Shown: positions 1 to 9,070 of the stretch, piece after piece
Layout: every line of letters starts with the position of its first letter
Numbering within the stretch: position 1 is the stretch's first letter
Notes under the pieces: generated by a model
Told to the model about the DNA's origin: nothing
The model's database searches: none
What the model saw: the letters and a program-made list of their open reading frames with translations, nothing else
Assembly (NCBI GenBank): GCA_009917695.1
Contig: JAACJG010000014.1
Span: forward strand, 1 to 50,958
DNA: 50,958 nucleotides
Direction of reading: 5' to 3'
From: Candidatus Rifleibacterium amylolyticum
GTDB lineage: Bacteria; Muiribacteriota; Ozemobacteria; Ozemobacterales; Ozemobacteraceae
Made by a program: the position numbers and the translations under genes

Positions 1-106
1 TGTTGCGAATAAACTTCTTCGGCAGGCAAGGGCGCTGGCCAGGAAAGGAGAGTCTTTCACTGAAAATTATAAGGAAATTAGCCTGTGTAGAGCAAAAACG
101 ACTTGA

Positions 107-1006
107 CTTTTAACACAGCACATTCTGCCTGAATCATTTCTCAATATCAGAGTGCATTCTGACATTCGGCGCCACATTCTCGCAAACTTTCAGATTCTTG
201 CGATTCATTCGCTTGATCGCCCATTCAAATCAGTTTTCACACCGGTTATGCGACTCGACCTGCGTAAAGCAAAACCAGATGCAGACAGCTCTATCTATCT
301 GAAAAGTGACAGCAAAGACATTCGAATTCTGCCGGCAAGATTTGCATCCAGCAAAAACAGTATCTTCACAACCTCGATGTCTGAAGATGAATACCGAGTT
401 ATCGACAAACTCTATTCAATGCCACATCAGACTCTGCGTAACAACGCCGACTGGGCACTCGGAATAGTCACCGGCGATAACCGTCGGTATCTTGCTGATA
501 TAGCTGAATCTGACATGGAACCAATCTATCGCGGCAGCGATATCATGCCATACCTGCTGCGGCCGGCAACATCTTATATTCGCTTTGATCCAGCGGTTTT
601 TCAGCAGGTTGCGCCGGCAACAAAGTATCGCGCCCCTGAAAAATTAATCTACAGGTTTATCTGCAACCGTCTGACATTCGCTTATGACAACCGGCAGGCA
701 CTGACCCTCAACAGTGCCAACATCCTGATTCCAAAACTGGCGGGTTATCCGGTCAAGGCCACTCTTTGCCTGCTCAATTCAAAACTGCTGCAGTTTATCT
801 TTGCCAGAAAGTTCAATACCCGCAAAGTGCTGCGCGGCGACCTCGAACAACTGCCACTGCCATTATTACCGCCCGGAGCCTTGCACAATCTTGAATTGCT
901 TGCCGAGAGAGCAATCATTGGCGAACCAGTTGCCGACGCTATTGACAACGTAATTTTTGCAGCTCTACAGTTTTCAAAATCAGAGATAGATTTGATTTTG
1001 TCGTGA
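107..1006 (+). pseudogene. Remnant of a TaqI/Eco57I-like adenine-specific DNA methyltransferase (C-terminal part)
   Basis: The open frame runs from just after an in-frame TGA (104-106) to a TGA at 1004-1006. Its first residues (ILPESFLNIRVHSDIRRHIL) resemble the segment after the catalytic NPPY motif in N6-adenine methyltransferases. The rest resembles the TaqI-like target-recognition domain: WALGIVTGDN, then YRGSDI, then a C-terminal region with LNSKLLQF and LEQLPLPLLP. The SAM-binding motif and NPPY are absent. The only start-like codon, GTG at 152, lies inside the conserved block and has no clear ribosome binding site. The same frame is open from base 2 to the TGA, but that peptide is not recognisable methyltransferase sequence. 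I read this as a decayed restriction-modification or BREX/DISARM-type methylase remnant. The window edge prevents deciding between a nonsense mutation and a larger deletion. Confidence 0.7.
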
Positions 1007-1031
1007 ATTGCATTAGAATAGAAGCAGTTTT

Positions 1032-1060
1032 GTCATTGCGAGCGTAGCGAAGCAATCTTA
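1032..1060 (+). repeat. Half copy of a dispersed GTCATTGCGAG-type repeat
   Basis: The stretch begins GTCATTGCGAGCGTAGCGAA and ends GCAATC plus a few bases. It matches the left arm of the inverted repeat at 31159-31240, except that the latter has small insertions (GAG-GAG, GAC-GAAG). It lies between the methyltransferase remnant and the TPR gene, in non-coding DNA. Confidence 0.75.
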
Positions 1061-1103
1061 CTGTTTGTTGAACAGTCAGGCTTTCACAATGAGGAGAAAT
1101 ATG

Positions 1104-2513
1104 ATGACACCGAAAAGCATTACCGGTTCTTATTTATATAAAGTCATGCTCACAGTCGCATTCTGTGCGACGCTTCTACTACCACAGCAACTGGAAGCAC
1201 GGGTTCTTGCCGGCAGCGTCACTGAGCGCAAGATCAACCGCAAGATTGCCAGCATGCTCAAAGCCGCCCGCCGCAACTACGACAACGGCAAGGTACAGGT
1301 TGCACTCGACAACTACTGGAAAATTCTCGAAATCGACCCGCAGGAAACCTTTGCCTATCTGGAACTTGGTGAAATTTACGTCGAACTGCGCATTTACGAC
1401 CGCGCCATCGAACTGCTCGAACCTGGTCTGACCATGGCGCAGCGCGAAATGGACAAAGACACGATCTGCTACTATTTCTGCATTCTGACCACAGCGCATC
1501 TCGCACTCAACCAGACCGGGCAGGCAAATAAAACCCTGATCAAGGCAGCCGAAGCGGCGCCGAAAAACCCGATGCCACGCAAGATACTCGGTGACATTTA
1601 TCTTGCCAACAACCGCATTGCCGACGCAATCAAGGCTTATAAAAAGGCTCTCGAATTCGACCCTGACTACCAGCCGGCCCGCGAAAAGCTCGGTGAAGTC
1701 GTGGCCAAATACGGCGAGCGACCACAGGAAGAAAAGGTAGACCGCCGCGAACTCGCAAAAAAGGCCGAACCATTGCCACCCGCGAAAACGCCTGCTACAC
1801 GACCAGCGGCAGCCACACCAGCAACCCGCCCCCAGCCGACCACAGCTGATTCTCAGCAGACAGCAGCGGTGCCGGCAAATCCCGCCCCAGCCTCAACTGA
1901 GGTAGCCGGCGAACCCGAAGATGAAGAAGACGCTCAAGCCGATCTCGAAGAAGATAACGAAGACGGCGAAAAATTCGAAGAAGTCTCAAGTTCAGACGAA
2001 AGTGGCGCTATTCCTGATGATATGACACCATTGCCACTGCCGGCTCAGACGGCAAAGACACCTTCGACTCAACCGGCCACAACATCAACTCCGCGCCCAA
2101 CCCCGACTGATCAGCCGACGCCGGCGCAACCAGTGCCGACAGAGACCGCTCAGCCAGCTGCAACTACGCCGTCACCTGCTTCGACCGACGCCGTGCCGCA
2201 AACAGCTGCGGCAGCTCCTCCGACAGCAAGTGTCGGTGAAATTAACGACCAGCTCGACAAGCTGCTGGCCGGCTCACCCGAAGAGAAAAAGGCGGCGACC
2301 AGCTTCTTTTTAAAACTTGAAGACAAGGGCCTGACTGAGGTCGAAGAACTTCTCTATGACCCCGATCCTGAAGCACGCATTATTGGCATCAGAACGGTGG
2401 TCGAATTCAAAGCTTACAAACAGCGGGTTAAGACCATGCTCGAAGATGCCATGGAAGACCCCGACCCGACAGTCATCGAAGAAATCGAAAAGGCCCTAGC
2501 ACAACTGCAATAA
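1104..2513 (+). CDS. Secreted TPR-repeat protein with Pro/Thr/Ala-rich linker and HEAT-like C-terminus
   Basis: ATG at 1104 is preceded by GAGGAG (1091-1096) at 7 nt; the adjacent ATG at 1101 is also possible, and the TTG further upstream lacks a site. About 469 residues. Residues 1-32 form a Sec signal peptide. Residues about 50-205 contain three to four TPR units (for example PMPRKILGDIYLANNRIADA followed by a canonical helix pair). Residues about 210-385 are a low-complexity Pro/Thr/Ala linker broken by an acidic block. The last 85 residues form HEAT/armadillo-like helices (ELLYDPDPEARIIGIRTVVE). The protein is probably periplasmic or envelope-associated and scaffolds partners through TPR and HEAT surfaces. 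It converges on the PilZ gene with a 13-bp gap; the palindrome TAAGCGCGCTTA (2511-2522) covers its stop codon. No specific function can be assigned. Confidence 0.85.
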   Translation: MTPKSITGSYLYKVMLTVAFCATLLLPQQLEARVLAGSVTERKINRKIASMLKAARRNYDNGKVQVALDNYWKILEIDPQETFAYLELGEIYVELRIYDRAIELLEPGLTMAQREMDKDTICYYFCILTTAHLALNQTGQANKTLIKAAEAAPKNPMPRKILGDIYLANNRIADAIKAYKKALEFDPDYQPAREKLGEVVAKYGERPQEEKVDRRELAKKAEPLPPAKTPATRPAAATPATRPQPTTADSQQTAAVPANPAPASTEVAGEPEDEEDAQADLEEDNEDGEKFEEVSSSDESGAIPDDMTPLPLPAQTAKTPSTQPATTSTPRPTPTDQPTPAQPVPTETAQPAATTPSPASTDAVPQTAAAAPPTASVGEINDQLDKLLAGSPEEKKAATSFFLKLEDKGLTEVEELLYDPDPEARIIGIRTVVEFKAYKQRVKTMLEDAMEDPDPTVIEEIEKALAQLQ

Positions 2514-2526
2514 GCGCGCTTAAAGC

Positions 2527-3954
2527 TCAGCCGACCCGAAGAACAGCCAGCCACGCCTGCTTCACTTCAGAAGCAATCTGTCCGGAATTTTCGATCATTT
2601 CGCGACTGATCTGCACGGTCATCGGATCGACTCCTGCAATCGGGCTGACAACTGCCGATTCAAGTTCCCAGTCACCCGGAAAAATAAGGCCCTCTGGGCA
2701 GCTGTATTCTGTCAAAACCTTGCCGTGAAACTTCAGTGCGCGATCCATAAACGCAATGCGTCCACTATACAGGCTGCCGCCAGTTTCGATGAGGCTTAGA
2801 ACATGCGTGTTGTGCAATCCGGTGTAAAGGAAACTGCGCGCGCCAGGCGGCGCATAAGACGGGCGGTCAGTTGGCGATGGCACCTCTTCGAGATACTGCG
2901 CCAACAGACGAGGCGCCAGAAATTCCTGCAGACTTGTCTGCCCAACAACATTTTCGACCAGAAGCCTGCCGCCAAGAATGTTTGCATGCGCATAAGCTGG
3001 CTTGAAAGCAGCACGTAGCGAATTCTCGCCAATGATAAGACGACCTGGCAAAGTATCCTCACAGGTAATTGGAGATTCGGGAGAATTGTAGAGTGCAATA
3101 CCATTCATGCTTATATTGAGCACGGTTAGCCGTTGTCCGCCAAGGTCATCGACGACAAAGGCCACAACACCGTCTTTAACGATATAACGATGAAACAAAC
3201 GCTTTTCTTCGCTGGCGATTTCATGCAAAATGCGCGCGCGCGCCTCATCAGGCAGTGCAGAACATTCGAGCACAGTTCGACCAAGCTTTAAAGCACGATA
3301 GGGCGGAATCCGATAAAAAACTACGGAATCAGGCGAAATGCGGCCGAAACCGCTGCGACTTTCTGCTCTGACCTTGCCAGTGCGTAAGCCCTCACCCTCT
3401 TTATCCCAGGTCATGAAATAATCGAAAAAATAAAATTCCTGCTTGACGCTCTCGCCATCGAGCGTCTGCCATAAGAAAACCTGTGCGCCATTCTCCCCCT
3501 GAAACCAGCGCATTTTCAATTCGGGAGTGTCGTTTTTGAGTTTGGCAGCATTGATTTCGCGCAGAGAACAGCCAACAATACGAGGTTTGATAAAATCACT
3601 CACTACTGCCGACTGTGCCGGGGTCATATCGGCAAAAGCACATCCGGCAAGAGTTGCAAAAATATTTTTCACAACGACCCGGCAAGCCAGCTGAATACCC
3701 TGCATGCGCAGCTGACAATCGTATGGCGTATCCTTTTCGATACCGGCTAAGCCCGGCCATCCGGCAAAATCAACGCGAAATCCACCATAGCTCAGATTGC
3801 TTACCGGAAAGGGGCCGCCGCCAAAAAATGAAACTTCACAGTCTTCTAGATTTAGACGCTGAAAACGCCGACGTTCTGCCGAAGTTGTCGAGACCTCTTC
3901 CTTCTTGGCAGAAGTACCTGACAGCCATTTAACAAGCTTTCCGATATCAAGCAT
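2527..3954 (-). CDS. Tandem PilZ-domain protein, probable c-di-GMP receptor
   Basis: 475 residues, no signal peptide or membrane segment. Two PilZ-like modules are visible. The first has the RxxxR element RRFQR (residues 29-33) and the [D/N]xSxxG element NLSYGG (53-58). The second has RLFHR (252-256) and NISMNG (280-285). Each module is followed by a similar tail ending in F-x-P-R (FIKPR about 121-125; FLAPR later). Established knowledge: these two motifs bind c-di-GMP in PilZ domains. Having N rather than D at the second motif is common. The 120-residue segment between the modules and the last 90 residues have no recognised fold. The start ATG at 3954 has only a weak binding site (GAG), but the promoter at 3986-4014 places transcription just upstream. 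It most likely acts as a cytoplasmic effector for c-di-GMP. Confidence 0.82.
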   Translation of the reverse strand: MLDIGKLVKWLSGTSAKKEEVSTTSAERRRFQRLNLEDCEVSFFGGGPFPVSNLSYGGFRVDFAGWPGLAGIEKDTPYDCQLRMQGIQLACRVVVKNIFATLAGCAFADMTPAQSAVVSDFIKPRIVGCSLREINAAKLKNDTPELKMRWFQGENGAQVFLWQTLDGESVKQEFYFFDYFMTWDKEGEGLRTGKVRAESRSGFGRISPDSVVFYRIPPYRALKLGRTVLECSALPDEARARILHEIASEEKRLFHRYIVKDGVVAFVVDDLGGQRLTVLNISMNGIALYNSPESPITCEDTLPGRLIIGENSLRAAFKPAYAHANILGGRLLVENVVGQTSLQEFLAPRLLAQYLEEVPSPTDRPSYAPPGARSFLYTGLHNTHVLSLIETGGSLYSGRIAFMDRALKFHGKVLTEYSCPEGLIFPGDWELESAVVSPIAGVDPMTVQISREMIENSGQIASEVKQAWLAVLRVG

Positions 3955-3985
3955 AGCTCTGCATTATCCTGTAATCTTTTTTCTG

Positions 3986-4014
3986 ATTATATAGCCGTGG
4001 CCGGCTTTAACCAA
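3986..4014 (-). promoter_or_regulatory. Sigma70-like promoter for the tandem-PilZ gene
   Basis: On the minus strand, TTGGTT (4014-4009) and a perfect TATAAT (3991-3986) are separated by 17 nt. Transcription would begin near 3979, giving a leader of about 25 nt to the ATG at 3954. It lies directly downstream of the hairpin that ends the neighbouring gene. Confidence 0.7.
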
Positions 4015-4035
4015 ACAAAATCTGTGCTACAGCAG

Positions 4036-4070
4036 AACAGGCTGTTTCGCCACTTGCGAAACAGCCTGTT
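4036..4070 (-). terminator. Hairpin ending the 904-residue protein gene
   Basis: Perfect 14-bp stem AACAGGCTGTTTCG / CGAAACAGCCTGTT with a 7-nt loop, 22 nt beyond the stop codon. No long U tract follows on either strand, so termination efficiency is uncertain. Confidence 0.6.
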
Positions 4071-4092
4071 TAATGGTCAGAGAATCAGCTCG

Positions 4093-6807
4093 TCAGTCAC
4101 CTGCCGGCACGACTGCCGAAACGGCAAAGTCGAGATCGAGCGCCACCGGTTCTTCGGCGGTAAACTTGTCAGAAAACACGCCGTCATAAAGGGTACTGTC
4201 AGAGAGAGCCATATAGAGACCGGTTTCGTTCTTTATTTTGGCGAAATCATCAACCAGTTTCTTGTAGGCTGTCAGTTCTGCATTCAGATCATCGAGCAGC
4301 TTCTTCGGGTGATAGCCATCTTTGCTGAATACCAGGAAAACCCGACGCGAATCTGAGTTTGATTTGTCGGCGACTTCGGTGAAGTCTTCGACTTCGCGCA
4401 TATAGAGGTTGGTGTGCTTTTCAAGCTCTTCATAAGCTGGATAGATATCAGCAAGCCAATCCCAGAAGGTTTTACCCTTAACGTTAAGGAAAGTGCCCTC
4501 TTTGAGGTATTTAGCGATGTCGTAATTGGTGAATTCACTGCTGAAGTCCTGGAGAACCAGGCGTTTTTCTTCGCCCAGCTCCTTCATCATGACTGCCATA
4601 TCGAGGTTCTTCTTGATGGTGGCAACCATCAGAACGGTGTCAGCAGCTTTCTGAGCGATCGACAACGGATCATAGATCAGCGCCTGTTCGATATCACCCT
4701 GATAAACCTTGATGATATTCTTCGGTGTGGCCTTGCCATTATCCTTGTTCCAGCGCCAGCCAAAGCCTTTTTTAAGCTTCTTTTCGAGATCGCCATGCTC
4801 GCGATCAGGATCGATATTGTAGCATTCAACCAGCTTTTCGAGAGCCTCGCGGGTGTTTTTATAGTATTTCAGATGTTCCTTGCGGATGAAGTCGACCATC
4901 TTGTCGCCATCTTTGATACCCTGCTTCACCTGCTCGCGGGCTGCCTTGATCTGCTCTTTGAAATACATCATTTCCTTGATACCGACCTGAAACGCATCAG
5001 CGTTAAAAGCCTGGATCAGAAGATCTTCATTCCACGCAGCAGTATCGATTCCGACGAGCGGAATATAGTTGAACGGCGACTGTTCCATGCGCAGACCGAC
5101 AACGTCAAAGATACCACCGCGGAAATTGTTGGCGGTGATCCAGTTCTGATACTTCTTGATCAGCACATAGTCTGGATTAAAGAATACCTTGAGAATGTTA
5201 TATTCTTCGATGGTTTTCTTGTAATCGCGAGACTGTATTTTGTCACCAGCCCAGCTGACGTAGGTCATCGGGTTGATGGCATGCCCCACCTTGCCCCAGA
5301 AACCGCGCTTGGCAGCCTTTTCCTTTTCGGCTTCGGTCGGCTTCCATGACATGTAGTCGGCTTTCATTTCCCAGAGTTCCTGCAGGCGTTCCATGCCGAA
5401 ATCCGGCAGAGAAAAACCTTTGCGGCTGTAGTAACTGACAAGCACGCCCTGTTTTTCGAGTTCTTCGTAAACACGCAGGTTCTTTTCGTGTATCTTCTGC
5501 TGCTCTTCATCTTCGGGAGCCTGACTCTTGACGAAATCGCCGTAGTTGGCTTCGGTTACCAGCAGCGCAACAGCTTTCTCGTTGGGGTCGAGCTGAGCCC
5601 GGTTGTCGTAAAACGACTTGAACTCAGGATCGTTCTCGTAGAGATACCAGTAAGACCCTTTGTAAGCAGATTTCCAGCGTTTATTGTAATCGCCGAGAAC
5701 GTTGCCGATAATGGTAAGTGCAGTCCAGATAAGGGCGAGTGCACCAATTACCTGACCGACGACGGGAATACAGAACATTGCAACCAGAGCGGCAGAACCG
5801 AGCGCGAGACCGACATAGTTCTTAACCAGCGAGTATGAGCCGTAGCGGCCCCCCTTGCGGTCTTCAGAAGTAACGATGCCATAAGTGTCGAGCGCAATAC
5901 CAAGCACGCAGAGACCGATACCGACGGTATGCCCCCATCCCTTGGCGTCACCGATTACAGCAGCACCCTTGTTGGTATTGATACCGGCTTTTTTAGCAAC
6001 TGCCTTGTAGGTTTCCTGATTTTCGAGGCCGGTTTTGCGGGCTACCCAGCGCCAGTAAGAATAAAAACCTTCGCCCGGGCCGGCTTTATAGCCGCAGGGA
6101 GGTGCGCAGTGACTCAGGAAAGTCGAAACATTCTTAGCACTGAAAGTCTTCTGCACATTCGAAGCCATATTGCCCATGCGCTGAAAGCCGTTCATCAGAT
6201 TGGCCTTGCGCTGAATGAAGCCGACGCCCTTCTGATAGAGGCGGGAATTGGCAATCTGACTGCCGGTCCATTTGCCAATGGTCGAGACCTTGTTGGCAGC
6301 CCAGGCGGCACCACGGGTTAGACCAACCCTGGAAGCTGCATTGCCAGCCAGTTTAATTCCCTCAACGACCGGAGTTGAATGGGCTATGAATGAAAACGCC
6401 AGCGCCGCCTTGCTCGAAGCCATGGCAACCGCCTTGAAATAGTAAGGCGTGTTGGTGAAATGGGGAGACATGTCGCTGAGCGTACTGTAAAAGCTGAAAA
6501 CGTCGGAACAGCCGTCGTCCATCATGGCGTAGGCACCTGAGATGGTCATCATCCATTCGCCCCAGGCATAAGCCTCGGCGTCTTCCTTGGGGTTGCCATC
6601 TTTCGAGCGCCCCTGCAAGGCCAGAACATACTCAAGGTAATCAGCCGGAGCCTCTACTTCGTTGAGGTCGACTATGCCGTCGATTCCATCAGTGTTCAAA
6701 ATTGGTTGCGGTAAATCATCGTTGGCATAAGCGACCGCCAACGGCTGAACCGCAAACCAGACACAGAACAGAACGACAAACCACCTGTACCGCGCTTTTA
6801 TCTTCAT
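4093..6807 (-). CDS. Large secreted protein of unknown function with a central hydrophobic hairpin
   Basis: ATG at 6807 has an excellent site (AAGGAGGAGATC) and begins a clear signal peptide with a predicted cut after AVAYA (residue about 28); an earlier ATG at 6834 would spoil it. The mature protein is about 875 residues. Residues about 290-315 (GIGLCVLGIALDTYGIV) and 327-368 (YVGLALGSAALVAM, then PVVGQVIGALALIWTALTII) are strongly hydrophobic and Gly-rich, and could insert in a membrane as one or more hairpins. The N-terminal 290 residues are mixed, with a CAPPCGY Cys pair. The C-terminal 530 residues are charged, Lys/Glu/Tyr-rich and largely helical. I recognise no family. The arrangement (signal peptide, Gly-rich hydrophobic core, long helical tail) would fit a membrane-inserting or pore-like envelope protein, but that is inference. 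It is transcribed alone. Confidence 0.8.
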   Translation of the reverse strand: MKIKARYRWFVVLFCVWFAVQPLAVAYANDDLPQPILNTDGIDGIVDLNEVEAPADYLEYVLALQGRSKDGNPKEDAEAYAWGEWMMTISGAYAMMDDGCSDVFSFYSTLSDMSPHFTNTPYYFKAVAMASSKAALAFSFIAHSTPVVEGIKLAGNAASRVGLTRGAAWAANKVSTIGKWTGSQIANSRLYQKGVGFIQRKANLMNGFQRMGNMASNVQKTFSAKNVSTFLSHCAPPCGYKAGPGEGFYSYWRWVARKTGLENQETYKAVAKKAGINTNKGAAVIGDAKGWGHTVGIGLCVLGIALDTYGIVTSEDRKGGRYGSYSLVKNYVGLALGSAALVAMFCIPVVGQVIGALALIWTALTIIGNVLGDYNKRWKSAYKGSYWYLYENDPEFKSFYDNRAQLDPNEKAVALLVTEANYGDFVKSQAPEDEEQQKIHEKNLRVYEELEKQGVLVSYYSRKGFSLPDFGMERLQELWEMKADYMSWKPTEAEKEKAAKRGFWGKVGHAINPMTYVSWAGDKIQSRDYKKTIEEYNILKVFFNPDYVLIKKYQNWITANNFRGGIFDVVGLRMEQSPFNYIPLVGIDTAAWNEDLLIQAFNADAFQVGIKEMMYFKEQIKAAREQVKQGIKDGDKMVDFIRKEHLKYYKNTREALEKLVECYNIDPDREHGDLEKKLKKGFGWRWNKDNGKATPKNIIKVYQGDIEQALIYDPLSIAQKAADTVLMVATIKKNLDMAVMMKELGEEKRLVLQDFSSEFTNYDIAKYLKEGTFLNVKGKTFWDWLADIYPAYEELEKHTNLYMREVEDFTEVADKSNSDSRRVFLVFSKDGYHPKKLLDDLNAELTAYKKLVDDFAKIKNETGLYMALSDSTLYDGVFSDKFTAEEPVALDLDFAVSAVVPAGD

Positions 6808-6995
6808 GATCTCCTCCTTAATGAAGAGCAGCAATTACAGAAACTGTACCGCTGACAATAACAGTATTCTAATGATAACAGAGAATGCCTCTGAACGGAA
6901 GAGGCCGGCGAACCAGTCTGGCAGCCACTCAGACACGACCAGACCGCGCAGATTTTTCCCACGCAGAAAAGAATACTGCAATTATTGCAAAAAGT

Positions 6996-8303
6996 TTACG
7001 ATTCCTGAGAAATCATGCCTTCCTGGCAGGCGACAATGTATGTACAGGTCAGATCACCACTGACATTATTCATTGTTTCGAACATGTCGAGAATCGGATT
7101 GATGCCCAATGCGAAGGCAACGATCTGAGAGATCTGCATCTCGTTGAGACCCATGTTGCTGAGAATGATGAAAAGCAGCATCAGCGAGCCACCGGGAATA
7201 CCGCCAGCACCGACAGCAGCCAGAACCGTGGTGATTACCAGAACGAAAAGGGCTGAGAAACCAAGCTCAACGCCAAATATGTTGGCAGCAAGAATCGCAA
7301 ACATTGGCAGATGTATGCAGACACCGTCCATGTTGACAGTTGCACCCAGCGGCAGCGCAAAATCAGCGAGTTCGCGCCGGATCTTAAGGTCATCGATAGC
7401 AGTTTTGAGGGTAATTGGCAGGGTAGCGCCAGAAGATCTGGTGACAAAAGCGGTTATCATGGCTTCCTGAGCATACTTGAAGAATTTCAGGGGGTTGCTG
7501 CGGGTAAGCACCGCGATCATACCAGAATAAACCAGCCCGATCATCAGGCCAATACCGATTATGATACCTATGGCAATATTGAAATAAGGGCCGGCAAGAG
7601 CCGGACCATGCTGAGTGAAATTGACAACAGTCAGAGCAAGAATGCCTATCGGTGCGTAATCCATGATCCAGCCGACCATAACGAAAAGAATTCGGTTGAA
7701 ATTGGCGGAAAGCTCGAGCAGACGCTCAAGCGGCGCAGTCTTGTCTTCGGCTTCATCATCGAGGATAACCCGCAGAGCCAGTCCGGCCAGAATCGCAAAA
7801 ACGATAACGGCCAGAAAGTTGCCATCGGCCAGTGCCTTGAAAGGATTTTCGAACATACTCATGAAAACGGCGGTTAAAGATGCCGCCCCGCTGCTGGCTG
7901 CGGCGGAAGCTCCCTCTGTCGCGGCATCAGCGGTAGTCAGAGTCATGCCTTCCTTGCCGGGGTTGATGACCAGCGCGAAAATTGTTCCAATCACAGCTGC
8001 CAGCAGAGAGGTGATCAGGTAGAGCACGATAACACGTACGCCGATACGGCCGAATTTTTTCAGCGGCAGGCTGGCTGCGCCCTGAAACAGTGAAAAGAAA
8101 ATCAGCGGCACAACGATCATCTTGAGCATTTTCACGAGAACCAGGCCAAGTGGTGACAGCCAGGTGTCAAGCGGCCCCTTGAGAGCCACGCCATGCTGCG
8201 CTTCAGCATACCAGCAGACAATGCCGATAACCGCACCAACAATAAACGCGCCCAGCATGCGATAAAGAATCGGAATCGCCCGATATCGCGAAATCATACC
8301 CAT
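6996..8303 (-). CDS. Dicarboxylate/amino acid:cation symporter (SLC1/SDF family, GltP-like)
   Basis: 435 residues with the SLC1 layout: N-terminal helices, hairpin 1 with TRSSGATLPITLK, TM7 with NMDGVCIHLPMF, hairpin 2 with GGIPGGSLMLL, and TM8 ending in DMFETMNNVSGD (406-417). These motifs bind substrate and Na+ in the inner membrane. Compared with GltPh DMGRTMVNVTGD, the residues matching D394, N401 and D405 are kept. The arginine matching R397, which holds the substrate side-chain carboxylate, is Glu here (E409). The substrate is therefore probably not aspartate or glutamate; a neutral or cationic amino acid is more plausible (inference). ATG at 8303 is preceded by AGGGGTG. It is transcribed alone, with 188 non-coding bp between it and the 904-residue gene. 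No strong terminator is visible; a short TTGCAATAATTGCAA palindrome lies just past the stop. Confidence 0.93.
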   Translation of the reverse strand: MGMISRYRAIPILYRMLGAFIVGAVIGIVCWYAEAQHGVALKGPLDTWLSPLGLVLVKMLKMIVVPLIFFSLFQGAASLPLKKFGRIGVRVIVLYLITSLLAAVIGTIFALVINPGKEGMTLTTADAATEGASAAASSGAASLTAVFMSMFENPFKALADGNFLAVIVFAILAGLALRVILDDEAEDKTAPLERLLELSANFNRILFVMVGWIMDYAPIGILALTVVNFTQHGPALAGPYFNIAIGIIIGIGLMIGLVYSGMIAVLTRSNPLKFFKYAQEAMITAFVTRSSGATLPITLKTAIDDLKIRRELADFALPLGATVNMDGVCIHLPMFAILAANIFGVELGFSALFVLVITTVLAAVGAGGIPGGSLMLLFIILSNMGLNEMQISQIVAFALGINPILDMFETMNNVSGDLTCTYIVACQEGMISQES

Positions 8304-8381
8304 CTGATCACCCCTGCTGCAGAATTTGCCCCAAGCTTAGAACAATTCCGCCACTCCCCGCAACAAAAAGATTAACTACCC

Positions 8382-8418
8382 AAAAATGAAAAACCGATGC
8401 ATCTGCTACATGCATCGG
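8382..8418 (-). terminator. Rho-independent terminator of the lipoprotein gene
   Basis: On the minus strand an 8-bp stem CCGATGCA / TGCATCGG with a 9-nt loop is followed by TTTTTCATTTTT. It lies 26 nt beyond the stop codon. Confidence 0.8.
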
Positions 8419-8443
8419 CTTGAAAAGGTCTTGAAGCAGAATA

Positions 8444-8986
8444 TCAGTCGTTCAATCCCCAATATTCGCTTGATGTATAGGGCAAACCCTGCACTATTCG
8501 CCAGGTTCCAGATTCATTCTTCCAGGTAATCGATATGTTTTCAAGGTAAATGTCTGTATTCTCAGGAGCATTGCCGACGGCACCAGGCTTAAGCTCTACA
8601 TTTACCACAATAGTAGTCACAACTTTAACCGTGTTGTTGTCAACAACCGTATGACTGGTAGGTGTCATGGTGTATTTGTTAAAATCATAACGTTCAAGAC
8701 GGCTCTTGGTAACGCTTTTCAATTCGTTGAATTTATTTGCATCGCCCGCGATATTCTTGAATTCTGCAGAGATATTGGCCATGAAATTGTTTATTCGCGT
8801 TGTCACATCGCCATCATTATCAAGCATATTAGTTTCGACGGTATCATACGAAGCAGCAATAGTCGGATAATCTGCCAAGGGGTCTGCAGTTGGCGCAACC
8901 GGATTGCTGCTGCCGCCTCCGCCGCCGCAGCCGGTAAGCATGGCGAGAGAAAGAATCATTACCAGAGTCAGTTTGAGTAGCTTCAT
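8444..8986 (-). CDS. Small lipoprotein, possibly NTF2-like fold
   Basis: 180 residues from ATG 8986, which follows CAGGAGATAAAA. The signal peptide ends in the lipobox LTGC (about residues 17-20), followed by a Gly5-Ser linker and a short Pro-rich spacer, so the protein is lipid-anchored. The mature region, with an early helix pair and later strands (TMTPTSHTVVDNNTVKVVTT, then ISITWKNESGTWRIVQGLP), has the feel of a SnoaL/NTF2-like alpha+beta domain, which often binds small ligands or other proteins. That fold call is tentative. It is a single gene with its own promoter and terminator. Confidence 0.8.
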   Translation of the reverse strand: MKLLKLTLVMILSLAMLTGCGGGGGSSNPVAPTADPLADYPTIAASYDTVETNMLDNDGDVTTRINNFMANISAEFKNIAGDANKFNELKSVTKSRLERYDFNKYTMTPTSHTVVDNNTVKVVTTIVVNVELKPGAVGNAPENTDIYLENISITWKNESGTWRIVQGLPYTSSEYWGLND

Positions 8987-9070
8987 TTTTATCTCCTGTT
9001 TTGTTGCAATGCTGTGCTGTAAAGACTTACAGCCGCAAAGCCGCGATGTACACAAATTTATTGCAGGCAG

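Noticed and set aside
4414-5349. 311-codon open frame opposite the 904-residue gene
   Set aside because: No start signal and no family likeness; it is a by-product of codon use on the other strand.
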